DNA from: Catellatospora bangladeshensis
Lineage (GTDB): Bacteria > Actinomycetota > Actinomycetes > Mycobacteriales > Micromonosporaceae
Direction of reading: 5' to 3'
Length of the DNA: 64,000 bases
Assembly (NCBI RefSeq): GCF_016862575.1
Contig: NZ_BONF01000009.1
Location: 1 to 64,000 of the forward strand
The position numbers were made by a program, and so were the translations under genes. The stretch's first letter is position 1; every line of letters begins with the position of its first letter. Under the pieces are notes generated by a model. The model had not been told where the DNA came from. It worked only from the letters and a program-made list of their open reading frames with translations, and did not search any database. Of the stretch, positions 24,576 to 32,538 are shown one piece after another.

Positions 24576-25142
24576 ATGAATCGCGTATGGCGTATCGCGC
24601 TCACCGCCCTGGTCCTGGCGTTCCTGGTGCCGGTCCTGGTGCTGGCCTCGGTGGCGGCGGGCCTCGCGCCGCGGCACTGGTCGGGCATCCCGCTGTCCGG
24701 ATGGGACCTGGCGCTGATCGACTTCAAGCCGGAACAAGGCCGCCTGACCGGACCGCCCGGACAGCCCGACCCGGTGGTCGACGGGATCATCGCGATGGAC
24801 GACCCGGGCGTGTTCATGGTGGTGCCCCTGCACGACGGATCGGTGTACGTCGCGTCCAGGAGCCTGCGGCCGTCGCTGTTCCTCGAGCTGGGCAGCCGCT
24901 TCGACGCGGACCAGGTGAGCGTGGTGTGGTCGCCGCTGATGGGGGACATCAACCCCGACGCCGGCGACCGCGGCCCCGCCCGGACCTTCTGGCAGCGCAC
25001 CGAACCCCTGGCCACGTGGGTGACCCTGATGGTCGGCTTCCCGTGGCAGCTCGGCGCGGGCCTGCTGCTGGTCGCCGCCGGGTACACGCTGCGGGCCCGC
25101 CGCCGTGCGAAGGCCGGCGACGCGGAGCCCGCCGCGTCCTGA
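24576..25142 (+). CDS. hypothetical two-helix membrane protein
   Basis: 188 residues from ATG 24576. One membrane helix lies at about residues 8-30 and a second at about 150-172, with an approximately 115-residue exported domain between them and a basic tail R-A-R-R-R-A-K. The outer domain includes G-I-I-A-M-D-D-P-G-V-F-M-V-V-P. No family is recognised. It follows the response regulator by 43 bases in the same direction and may be part of the same unit or a target of it. Confidence 0.68.
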   Translation: MNRVWRIALTALVLAFLVPVLVLASVAAGLAPRHWSGIPLSGWDLALIDFKPEQGRLTGPPGQPDPVVDGIIAMDDPGVFMVVPLHDGSVYVASRSLRPSLFLELGSRFDADQVSVVWSPLMGDINPDAGDRGPARTFWQRTEPLATWVTLMVGFPWQLGAGLLLVAAGYTLRARRRAKAGDAEPAAS

Positions 25143-25152
25143 CCGGCAGGCG

Positions 25153-25455
25153 TCAGCCGGGCAGCTTCGCGGCGAGCACCTGCACCTGCCGGATCTCCGG
25201 CGGCTTGGCCAGCAGCTGTCCCGCGTGGCCCATCAGCGCACCCGCGATGTCCCCGTCGAGGTGCGCCTGCAGGGCGTCCGCGTCGCCGAACGCGTCGAAG
25301 ATGCCGAACGTCGACTCGTCGATGCGGAAGCAGTACCAGGCCACCGTGCCGCGCTCGGCCTGGGCCAGGGGCAGCGCGCCGGCCAGGAACGACGCGACCT
25401 CGTCCGCCTTGCCAGGCGCGGCATGCAGCGTCACCAGCAGACCGACCGTCACCAT
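25153..25455 (-). CDS. ABM-domain (antibiotic biosynthesis monooxygenase-like) protein
   Basis: 100 residues, one ferredoxin-like ABM domain: V-T-L-H-A-A-P-G-K-A-D-E-V near the start, A-W-Y-C-F-R-I-D-E-S-T-F-G-I-F-D-A-F in the middle and H-L-D-G-D-I-A later. Members are small dimeric oxygenases or heme/quinone-binding proteins. ATG 25455 is preceded by GGGGCGGC. The substrate is unknown. Confidence 0.83.
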   Translation of the reverse strand: MVTVGLLVTLHAAPGKADEVASFLAGALPLAQAERGTVAWYCFRIDESTFGIFDAFGDADALQAHLDGDIAGALMGHAGQLLAKPPEIRQVQVLAAKLPG

Positions 25456-25586
25456 GTGCCGCCCCCGAAGCCGATGGATCGTCTGGTATGCACCCTATGC
25501 GGCTGCTTCGCCGCGCGGCACGGAACGCCGAGGTGATCAGGAACCTGTGGCCGCGACACACCGCCGAACCGTGCCATAAGTTCATG

Positions 25587-25601
25587 ATCAACGGGGTTGA
25601 T
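25587..25601. promoter_or_regulatory. 15-bp palindrome upstream of the SDR gene
   Basis: ATCAAC-GGG-GTTGAT, perfect arms of six bases, in the 195-base gap upstream of the SDR/DUF2867 gene. It could be an operator or a remnant of a larger repeat. Confidence 0.35.
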
Positions 25602-25650
25602 GGCGGGTGATCGCGGCCGGGTGGGGGTGGGGGCGGCATAGGGTGGGGGG

Positions 25651-27138
25651 ATGGGGGAGCGGGCTGTTGGGGGCCGGCGCGTGCTGGTGACCGGGGCGAC
25701 CGGGTACATCGGCGGGCGGCTCGCCCCGCGGCTCATCGAGGCGGGGCACCAGGTGCGCTGCCTGACCCGGTCCGCGGCGCGGCTGCGCGACGTGCCCTGG
25801 GCGTCGCAGGCGGAGATCGCCGAGGCGGACGTGCTCGACCTCGGGGCCACCCGCCGGGCGCTGCGTGACATCGAGGTGGCGTACTACCTGGTGCACTCGC
25901 TCGGCTCGCCCGGCTTCGAGAAGATCGACCGGCGGGCGGCGCAGACCTTCGCCGCGGCCGCCCTGGCCGAGCGCGTCAAACGCATCGTCTACCTGGGCGG
26001 GCCTGCCCCGGAGCCGTCGCTCGACGGCTCGGCCGCCTCGGCGCACCTGCGTTCACGCGACGAGGTCGCCGCCATCCTCACCAACTCCGGGGTGCCGACG
26101 GTGACCCTGCGCGCCGCCGTGATCATCGGGTCCGGCTCGGCGTCGTTCGAGATGCTGCGCTACCTCACCGAGCGGCTGCCCGTCATGGTGACGCCGCGCT
26201 GGGTGAGCAACCGGATCCAGCCCATCGCAGTCCGCGACGTGCTGCACTACCTGGTCGGCTGGGCGAGCGTGCCCGGGGACGTGAACCGGTCGTTCGGCAT
26301 CGGCGGCCCCGACGTGCTGACCTTCCAGGAGATGATGCAGCGGTACGCCCACATCGCGCACCTGAACCGGCGGGTCATCATGCCGGTGCGCACGCTGTCG
26401 CCGTGGCTGTCGTCGCAGTGGGTCGGCCTGGTCACCCCCGTGCCCGGAGCCATCGCCAAACCGCTGGTGGAGAGCCTGATCCACGAGGCGGTGTGCCACG
26501 AGCACGACATCAGCCGGTACGTCACCGACCCGGCCGGCGGGCTCAAGCCGTTCGACGAGGCGGTGCGGCTGGCCCTCGTCAAGATCCGTGACGCGGACGT
26601 GGAGACCCGCTGGTCGACGGCGACGTGGACGCGCGCCGCGGCCGAACCGCTGCCCACCGACCCGGACTGGTCCGGCGGCAGCGTCTACATCGACCACCGT
26701 ACGCAGCAGGTGAAGGCCCCACCCCGCGCGCTGTGGAACGTGGTCACCAGCATCGGCGGCGAGAAGGGCTGGTACTCCTTCCCGCTCGCCTGGTCCGCGC
26801 GGGGCTGGTTCGACCGGGCCATCGGCGGGGTCGGGCTGCGCCGCGGCCGCCGCGACCCGGTCCGCCTCTACACCGGTGAGGCGCTGGACTTCTGGCGCGT
26901 CGAGGAGATCGAGCCGGGGCGGCTGCTGCGGCTGCGCGCCGAGATGATGCTGCCCGGCCGCGCCTGGCTGGAGCTGCGCGTCTGCGACGACCCGCAGGGC
27001 AGCCGGTACGAGCAGCGCGCCGTGTTCATCCCCCGCGGCCTGGCCGGTCACCTCTACTGGCGCTCGATCTCCCCGTTCCACGCGATCGTCTTCGGCGGCA
27101 TGGCCCGCAACATCGCCCGCGCCGCCGAACGCGCCTGA
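25651..27138 (+). CDS. SDR-type NAD(P)-binding protein with C-terminal DUF2867
   Basis: 495 residues. The Rossmann motif V-T-G-A-T-G-Y-I-G-G-R-L starts at residue 12, and residues 1 to about 300 form an atypical NmrA-like SDR (A-Y-Y-L-V-H-S-L-G-S-P). Residues from about 345 to the end are a DUF2867/SRPBCC-like domain (W-N-V-V-T-S-I-G-G-E-K-G-W-Y, G-L-A-G-H-L-Y-W). The fusion is common in actinobacteria; it may act in lipid or quinone metabolism, but no reaction is firmly assigned. It is probably NAD(P)-dependent. Confidence 0.88.
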   Translation: MGERAVGGRRVLVTGATGYIGGRLAPRLIEAGHQVRCLTRSAARLRDVPWASQAEIAEADVLDLGATRRALRDIEVAYYLVHSLGSPGFEKIDRRAAQTFAAAALAERVKRIVYLGGPAPEPSLDGSAASAHLRSRDEVAAILTNSGVPTVTLRAAVIIGSGSASFEMLRYLTERLPVMVTPRWVSNRIQPIAVRDVLHYLVGWASVPGDVNRSFGIGGPDVLTFQEMMQRYAHIAHLNRRVIMPVRTLSPWLSSQWVGLVTPVPGAIAKPLVESLIHEAVCHEHDISRYVTDPAGGLKPFDEAVRLALVKIRDADVETRWSTATWTRAAAEPLPTDPDWSGGSVYIDHRTQQVKAPPRALWNVVTSIGGEKGWYSFPLAWSARGWFDRAIGGVGLRRGRRDPVRLYTGEALDFWRVEEIEPGRLLRLRAEMMLPGRAWLELRVCDDPQGSRYEQRAVFIPRGLAGHLYWRSISPFHAIVFGGMARNIARAAERA

Positions 27139-27148
27139 TCCCGGCGGG

Positions 27149-28039
27149 TCAGCGGGAGAGCACGTCGCGAAGGAGGCCGACCAGGGCGGTCGCGCAGGCA
27201 CGGCCGGGGTCCTTGGCGGGGTTGTAGCAGGCGACGGAGAGTCCGATCATGGCGTCGGCGGCCGTCAGCGGGCGCATCAGGTCGCGCAGGTCGGGCAGGC
27301 GCAGGCCGCCGGGCATCAGGTAGTCGGTGGCGGGGAAGGCGCGTTCGTCGAGCACGTCCACATCGAGGTGCACCCAGTACGGGCCGCCCTGCGCGAGCAC
27401 GTCCCGGGCCTGCTGGCCGGAGTCGGTCATACCCTGCTCGTGCAGGTCGTCGGGAGTGGACTCGGGCGGATAGCCGAGCTGCTCGGGCAGCACCGAGCCG
27501 TACTCGACGGCCTCGTGCCGGTCCCGCGCCCCGAGCAGGCGCAGCCGTTCCGGGGCGACCAGCGGCCCGCCCACGGCGTCGACCCACGCGGCCGGGCCGT
27601 GCCCGGTGACCACGGAGATCGGCATGTCGGCCGGTTCACCGGTGGGCGAGGTGCGGCCGTCGTAGAGGTCGAGATGCCCGTCCAGGTACGCCAGCCCGAT
27701 GCCGCCGAGCGCGTCCCGGGCCCCGGCCAGCGCGGCGGGCAGCAGGGTGCAGCAGCCCCCGGCGAGCAACGGCCGGTCACCGGCGGCGACCAGGTCACGG
27801 ACGGCGCCGCGTACCACGCCGGTCATGGACCGCACCGACGGCCAGGCGATCACGCCGGTCTGCTCGTCGCGGCCCTTGCCGACCAGGCGCACCGGCACGT
27901 CCCCGGCGTCCCGGCCCCCGACGGCGGCGACCAGGCCCGCCTCACGCAGCGCGGCCGGGGCCAGCTCCGTGCCGAACGGCGGATCGCCCGCCTCCGGCAC
28001 TCCGACGCAGTCGATCGGCACACCCACCACAGTGATCAC
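27149..28039 (-). CDS. arginase/agmatinase-family (ureohydrolase-fold) protein with altered metal site
   Basis: 296 residues from GTG 28039. The fold motifs are Y-L-D-G-H-L-D (canonical D-A-H-x-D) and H-L-D-V-D-V-L-D (canonical S-x-D-x-D-x-x-D). The first metal motif, normally G-G-D-H-S, reads G-G-C-C-T, so the His that binds the first manganese is missing and a Cys stands there. It may use one metal, another metal or no longer be an arginase. The sequence otherwise has the length of the family. Confidence 0.82.
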   Translation of the reverse strand: MITVVGVPIDCVGVPEAGDPPFGTELAPAALREAGLVAAVGGRDAGDVPVRLVGKGRDEQTGVIAWPSVRSMTGVVRGAVRDLVAAGDRPLLAGGCCTLLPAALAGARDALGGIGLAYLDGHLDLYDGRTSPTGEPADMPISVVTGHGPAAWVDAVGGPLVAPERLRLLGARDRHEAVEYGSVLPEQLGYPPESTPDDLHEQGMTDSGQQARDVLAQGGPYWVHLDVDVLDERAFPATDYLMPGGLRLPDLRDLMRPLTAADAMIGLSVACYNPAKDPGRACATALVGLLRDVLSR

Positions 28040-28144
28040 GCATCGATTCTCGCCTCCGGCTCCGGCGCAGGTCTGCCGGAACGCCGAGATCGGCTCCCGC
28101 GGAGCCGTCCACGACGCCGACCCGGGCGGGGTCCGACGTTGTGG

Positions 28145-28825
28145 TCAGCGGCGTCGGTCGTCCACCACGAACAGTGCCAGGCCCAGGCCCAGCAGCGCGG
28201 TCGCCGCCCATACCGCCTGGTCGCCGAGGCGTACGGTGAGCAGCCCGCCCAGCACCGCCCCGGCCGCGAACGACCCGATGGCAGGCCAGAGGCTGCGGGC
28301 GCGGGCGGCCGAGTCCCGATCCCGGTGCACCACGGCCCCGTAGACGGCCTGGGCGGCGTTGCGCAGGTTGGTCGTGGTCACCGTCGTGTTGAAGGTCCAG
28401 GCGCCGATGAGCCCGAACGAGGTGATCTGCACCGACGCCACGAACGCGATCAGCACCGCGACCAGGTCGTCGGGCACGCCCGACGGCAGCAGCCCCACGA
28501 CCACCAGCACCAGCACCTCCAGCAGCAGCGCGGCGCGCAGCGGACGGCGGAGGAGGGCGGCGACCCGGGGCAGCCGGATGCTCTCCGCGGTCCACACCCC
28601 GAGCACGAACGCGGCGATCGGCGGCACGTGCCGCAGCGCGGCGTCCCACTGCGCCTGCGCGGCGGCGACGCCCAGCAGCACCATGTTGCCGGTCTGCGCG
28701 GTGGCGAACACCCCGCCCCGCCCGAGGAAGGTGTACGCGTCGAGGAAGCCCGCCGCCGCGGTCAGCAGCAGGATCAGGCGAAGCGAGCGCGAGGTGGGCC
28801 GTGCCTCACCCGCGTCGCCGGTCAC
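28145..28825 (-). CDS. DUF1275 (YoaK-type) membrane protein
   Basis: 226 residues from GTG 28825. It has the family start G-F-L-D-A-Y-T-F-L, R-G-G-V-F-A-T-A-Q-T-G-N-M-V-L-L-G near residues 26-55, about six helices, and W-T-F-N-T-T-V-T-T-T-N-L-R near residue 145. Function is unknown; some members behave as SulP-like or small-molecule carriers. It is divergent from the TMEM175-type gene across a 98-base gap that holds an inverted repeat. Confidence 0.87.
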   Translation of the reverse strand: MTGDAGEARPTSRSLRLILLLTAAAGFLDAYTFLGRGGVFATAQTGNMVLLGVAAAQAQWDAALRHVPPIAAFVLGVWTAESIRLPRVAALLRRPLRAALLLEVLVLVVVGLLPSGVPDDLVAVLIAFVASVQITSFGLIGAWTFNTTVTTTNLRNAAQAVYGAVVHRDRDSAARARSLWPAIGSFAAGAVLGGLLTVRLGDQAVWAATALLGLGLALFVVDDRRR

Positions 28826-28838
28826 GGGGCCCTCCGAT

Positions 28839-28887
28839 CATCCTGCCCGCCATGATCCCCGAAATCACTCCCTAACCGGGCAGGATG
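28839..28887. promoter_or_regulatory. 11-bp inverted repeat in a divergent promoter gap
   Basis: CATCCTGCCCG (28839-28849) and CGGGCAGGATG (28877-28887) are perfect complements 27 bases apart. Both genes start outward from here (28825 and 28924), so it could be a shared binding site or a loop-forming element. Confidence 0.5.
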
Positions 28888-28923
28888 CCATTTTCCGGGC
28901 CACCGGCACCGTAGGGTGGAGCC

Positions 28924-29574
28924 GTGGCCCGGGACACCTCCGCGCGCGTCTGGGGGCGCGACACCGTGGAGTTCGGCCGGGTGACCGCGTTCAGCGACGG
29001 CCTGTTCTCGATCGCGATGACGCTGCTCATCGTCGAGGTGACCGTGCCCCACCTGGTCGACAAGGAGAGCACCCGGGAGCTGTGGCAGCAGCTGGAGGAC
29101 CTGATCCCGAACTTCGTCGGCTTCTTCATCTCGTTCGCGATGATCGGCCGCTACTGGGTGGCCCATCACAAGATGTTCAGCGTCATCCGCGGCACCGACT
29201 ACGGCCTGATCGTCCGCAACCTGTTCTACCTGGCCTTCATCGCGTTCCTGCCGTTCCCCACGGCACTGCTCGGCGACTACTTCGGCAACCCGCTGGCCGT
29301 CATCGCGTACGCGGTCGTGGCCGGGACGGTCAGCACGCTGGAGGTGGTGCTGATCCGCTACGCCTGGCGGGCGAAGCTGCTGCGGGTGCGGGTCACCCCG
29401 GCGGTGATGCGGTGGGCTTCGATCATGTCGCTGTCGCCGGTGGTGGCGTTCGCGGTGTCGATCCCGGTGGCGTTCGCCAGCAGCGTCGCCGCCGTGGTGA
29501 TCTGGTTCCTGCCGCTGGTGTTCGGGATCTTCATGGCCCGCCGGGCTCCGGCGGGCGCGGAGGTGCTGGAGTGA
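28924..29574 (+). CDS. TMEM175-type (DUF1211) potassium channel protein
   Basis: 216 residues. The hallmark R-x-x-x-F-S-D-G is at residues 19-26 (R-V-T-A-F-S-D-G), followed by five more hydrophobic helices and W-V-A-H-H-K near residue 77. This is the bacterial one-repeat form that assembles as a tetrameric potassium-selective channel. It therefore sets membrane potential or potassium leak. GTG 28924 is the start. Confidence 0.88.
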   Translation: MARDTSARVWGRDTVEFGRVTAFSDGLFSIAMTLLIVEVTVPHLVDKESTRELWQQLEDLIPNFVGFFISFAMIGRYWVAHHKMFSVIRGTDYGLIVRNLFYLAFIAFLPFPTALLGDYFGNPLAVIAYAVVAGTVSTLEVVLIRYAWRAKLLRVRVTPAVMRWASIMSLSPVVAFAVSIPVAFASSVAAVVIWFLPLVFGIFMARRAPAGAEVLE

Positions 29575-29581
29575 GCCGGGC

Positions 29582-29920
29582 TCAGCGGGCCGCGGCGACG
29601 GCGGGCTCGGCCTCGGCGGCCTCCGTGACGGCGTCCCGCTTGGCGACCCAGCGCTCGAACAGCAGCCCCAGGAACGGCGGGATCGACGCGGCGCCGCCCA
29701 CGACGACGCGGCCGAAGCCCCACCGGTGCACCTTGGCCGTCCAGAGCATGGTGGCCAGGTAGAACACGAACATCGCGCCGTGCACCCGGCCGAAGACGAA
29801 CACGCCGATGTCGTTCTTCACCACGATGTACTTGAAGAACATGCCGATGAGCAGGCCCACCCACGAGATGGTCTCGGCGATGGCGGCGTAGCGGAACCAG
29901 CGGCCTGCGGTGCTCGACAT
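29582..29920 (-). CDS. DUF3817 membrane protein
   Basis: 112 residues from ATG 29920 behind GGGAGAGTCC. Three helices with the DUF3817 pattern: F-R-Y-A-A-I-A-E-T-I-S-W near residue 8, then F-K-Y, and V-H-G-A-M-F-V-F-Y-L near residue 46. The family is widespread in actinobacteria and of unknown role. An Ala/Glu-rich tail ends the protein. It is convergent with the channel gene. Confidence 0.83.
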   Translation of the reverse strand: MSSTAGRWFRYAAIAETISWVGLLIGMFFKYIVVKNDIGVFVFGRVHGAMFVFYLATMLWTAKVHRWGFGRVVVGGAASIPPFLGLLFERWVAKRDAVTEAAEAEPAVAAAR

Positions 29921-30020
29921 GGACTCTCCCGGCGGTCGGCGTTGACGGAGCTGATCATAGAGCCGCATGGACCCGGGACTCCGGGCTCGCCACGCGGCTG
30001 TGACCGCGGCAACCCTAGGC

Positions 30021-30101
30021 CATGATCCATCAAGTTGCCTGGCAGACGTGCGAAAGAAAGCTGAAGATACGCCCGTCTGCCGGGCAAGTCGGGCGATCTT
30101 G
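30021..30101. repeat. 81-bp palindromic element, copy B
   Basis: Arms 30021-30044 and 30078-30101 pair imperfectly around a 33-base centre. Read in the reverse direction it aligns end to end with copy A (21677-21757): TTGCCTGGCA, then GTGCGAA, then a TGAA-AT-C centre, then TGCC-GGCAA and GCGATCTTG. The length is identical. It sits in the gap upstream of the oxidoreductase operon. Confidence 0.85.
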
Positions 30102-30119
30102 GGTGATCGGGGCATGGGA

Positions 30120-30148
30120 TTGACTCGATCTCCGAGTCGCTCTACTTT
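30120..30148 (+). promoter_or_regulatory. housekeeping-type promoter giving a leaderless mRNA
   Basis: TTGACT at 30120-30125, a 17-base spacer, TACTTT at 30143-30148. Transcription would begin about seven bases later, at or next to the GTG at 30155, so the message would have almost no leader. Confidence 0.7.
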
Positions 30149-30173
30149 GAACATGTGTTCAGAACAGATGTTC
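30149..30173. promoter_or_regulatory. two tandem GAAC-N4-GTTC boxes
   Basis: GAAC-ATGT-GTTC at 30149-30160 and GAAC-AGAT-GTTC at 30162-30173, centres 13 bp apart, starting one base behind the -10 element. A bound protein would block initiation. The operon's own TetR protein is the simplest binder. The core also equals that of Gram-positive LexA boxes (CGAAC-N4-GTTCG), but the flanking C and G are absent. Confidence 0.65.
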
Positions 30174-31738
30174 AGAATCACGTTGCTCCCACCGGATTCG
30201 CGAGGCCGCCTGCGGCCGCGTCCCGCCGGGAGCTGCCGGGACGCCGCGATGTCGCGGTGCTCGGCGGGGGCCTCGCCGGCCTCGCCACCGCGCTGCGGCT
30301 ACAGGCCGCGGGACTGTCCACGATCGTGTTCGAGGCGCACGGGCACGCCGGCGGCTGCGCCGGCTACTTCCGGCACCGCGGCTTCTCCTTCGACGTCGGC
30401 GCGACCACGCTGGTCGACTTCGCGCCCGGCGGGGTCGGCGCCGAGCTGCTGAGCACCGCCGGGATCCCCGACCTCGACGCCGAGCACCTGCCCGGCTACG
30501 TCGCCTGGCTGCCCGACCGGGTCGTCACCCTGCACCGCGAGCAGCACCGCTGGCACGCCGAGCGGCTGCGCGCGCTGGGGGACACCCGGGCGCACCGGCG
30601 GTTCTGGGCCGAGCTGGACCGGATCGCCGAGGTCTTCTGGTCGGCCAGCCGGTCCGGCATCCGGCTGCCGGTCCGCAGCCCGGCCGACGCCGTGCACGAT
30701 CTGCGTGCGGTCGGGCTGCGGCAGCTGCCGCTGGTGCGCCATCTGGGCCGGACCATGGGCGACGCGCTGCGTGCGCACGGCCTGCGCGACCAGGACTCGC
30801 TGGTGGCGCTGCTCGGCATGCTGGTCGAGGACACGGTGCACAGCACCGTCGACCGGGCACCGCTGATCAACGCCGCGCTCGGGGTGACCATCCGCGGCGC
30901 GGGCCTGTCCCGGCACCGGGGCGGCATGCACGGCTTCTGGCGTACGGTCGTCGCGCGCTACCGCGAGCTGGGCGGTGACCTGCGCACCGGCTGCCGTGTC
31001 GAGCGGGTCGCCGGGCGGGAGGGCGCGTTCACCGTGCACACCGCGCGGGGCGCGGTCGAGGCGGGGGCCGTGGTCAGCGCGCTGCCCGCGCAGGTCACCG
31101 CCGAGGTGGCCGCGGGCACCCCCGTCGCGCACCGGCTGCGGCCGTACCTCGAACGCGACGAGCCCGATCTCGGCGGTGCCGTCGTGGTGTTCCTCGGGGT
31201 GCCCGAGGAGGAGGTCGCCGGGCAGGAGTTCACCCACCACCAGCTCATGCAGGACTACGCCCGGCCGCTGGGCGAGGGCAACAACATGTTCGTCTCGGTC
31301 TCCGCACCCGGCGACACGGTCAGCGCGCCGCCCGGCCACCGCGCCGTCATGATCTCCACGCACACCGAGCTGGCCGGCTGGCGCGACCTGCCCGAGGCGG
31401 CCTACGCCGAGCGCAAGCGCGAGATCGGTGAGCGGCTGGTCGAGCTGACCCGGCGCGTATACCCGAGGCTGGGCGAGCGGGCCGTGGTCCGGCAGGTCGG
31501 CACGCCGCGCAGCTACGAGCGGTTCACCCGGCGGCCGGGCGGGGCGGTGGGCGGGGTGCGGCAGACGCTGCGCAACAGCAACCAGTTCGCCGTGCCGCAC
31601 CGCTCCGGCCTGCCCGGGTTCTGGCTGGTCGGCGACTCGACCTGGCCGGGGCTGGGCACGGTCGCCTGCGTGCTGGGCAGCCGGATCGTCGCCGACGACG
31701 TGCGCCGCCACGTCCGCGTCCACGGGGGTGTGCGATGA
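30155..31738 (+). CDS. CrtI-like FAD-dependent oxidoreductase
   Basis: 527 residues from GTG 30155, chosen because the promoter predicts a transcript start there. The dinucleotide-binding motif V-L-G-G-G-L-A-G-L-A-T-A-L-R-L-Q lies at about residues 35-50, followed by E-A-H-G-H-A-G-G-C-A-G-Y. The C-terminal F-W-L-V-G-D-S-T-W-P-G-L-G is the second FAD motif of phytoene-desaturase, CRTISO and retinol-saturase relatives. It should desaturate, isomerise or reduce a polyene or long-chain lipid. It overlaps the desaturase gene by four bases. Confidence 0.88.
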   Translation: MFRTDVQNHVAPTGFARPPAAASRRELPGRRDVAVLGGGLAGLATALRLQAAGLSTIVFEAHGHAGGCAGYFRHRGFSFDVGATTLVDFAPGGVGAELLSTAGIPDLDAEHLPGYVAWLPDRVVTLHREQHRWHAERLRALGDTRAHRRFWAELDRIAEVFWSASRSGIRLPVRSPADAVHDLRAVGLRQLPLVRHLGRTMGDALRAHGLRDQDSLVALLGMLVEDTVHSTVDRAPLINAALGVTIRGAGLSRHRGGMHGFWRTVVARYRELGGDLRTGCRVERVAGREGAFTVHTARGAVEAGAVVSALPAQVTAEVAAGTPVAHRLRPYLERDEPDLGGAVVVFLGVPEEEVAGQEFTHHQLMQDYARPLGEGNNMFVSVSAPGDTVSAPPGHRAVMISTHTELAGWRDLPEAAYAERKREIGERLVELTRRVYPRLGERAVVRQVGTPRSYERFTRRPGGAVGGVRQTLRNSNQFAVPHRSGLPGFWLVGDSTWPGLGTVACVLGSRIVADDVRRHVRVHGGVR

Positions 31739-32538
31739 GGGGCGGGCTGCCCAGCCTCGGCGAGGTCGGCGCGGACCTGCTCGCCGTCTCGCCGTGGCGC
31801 ACGCGGCTCGCGCTGGTCCGGCCGTACCTCGGCATCGGGGTCTTCGCCCTGGTCTGCTGGGCGGGCTGGTGGTGGCTGACGCCGCTGGTGGTGTTCGGGA
31901 TCTTCGTGGCCGTGGTGACGGTGACCCACGACGTGGTGCACCGGGCGCTCGGGCTGTCCGCCCGGCAGTCCGACTGGGCGCTGTTCCTGATGGGACTGGT
32001 GCTGCTGGAGAGCGGGCACGCCTACCGGTCCACGCACCTGCAGCACCACCGGCTGTTCCCCAGCGACGAGGACCCGGAGGGCTATCCGGCGAACCTGTCG
32101 TTGCTGGGCGCGGTCGTCTACGGTCCGGTGTTCCTGGTCCGGCTGTGGTGGTGGTCGTGGCGGCGCGCCCGCGGCGACCGGGGCCTGCGCGCCTGGCTGC
32201 TGGCCGAGGCGGTGGCGCCGTTTGCGGCGGTGGGCGGCGGGGTGCTGCTGTGGCCGGTGACGCCGGGGCTGCTGGCGTACGCGGTGATGGCGATCGCGGG
32301 CTCCTGGGTCTACCCCTTGCTCACGGTGTACCTGCCGCACCACGATTACGGCGACGAGCCGCTCACCCAGACGCGTACGCTGCGCGGGCGGGTCATTCCC
32401 GCGATCTTCCTCGAACTGACCTACCACCTGGAGCACCACCTGTACCCGCAGATCCCCAGCCACCGGCTGCCCGAGCTGGCCCGCCGCCTCGACCCGCACC
32501 TGTCCGCGGCGGGCGTGCGCCCCATCCGGGTCATCTGA
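31735..32538 (+). CDS. membrane fatty-acid desaturase / carotenoid hydroxylase-like di-iron enzyme
   Basis: 267 residues starting at ATG 31735 in an ATGA overlap. Three histidine boxes are present: H-D-V-V-H (about 65), H-L-Q-H-H (about 101) and H-L-E-H-H-L-Y-P (about 229), with P-H-H-D in between. They bind two irons at the cytosolic face between about four helices. The size and boxes suit CrtR-type beta-carotene hydroxylases as well as acyl desaturases. Coupling with a CrtI-like enzyme favours an isoprenoid or lipid pigment substrate; this is inference. Confidence 0.87.
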   Translation: MRGGLPSLGEVGADLLAVSPWRTRLALVRPYLGIGVFALVCWAGWWWLTPLVVFGIFVAVVTVTHDVVHRALGLSARQSDWALFLMGLVLLESGHAYRSTHLQHHRLFPSDEDPEGYPANLSLLGAVVYGPVFLVRLWWWSWRRARGDRGLRAWLLAEAVAPFAAVGGGVLLWPVTPGLLAYAVMAIAGSWVYPLLTVYLPHHDYGDEPLTQTRTLRGRVIPAIFLELTYHLEHHLYPQIPSHRLPELARRLDPHLSAAGVRPIRVI

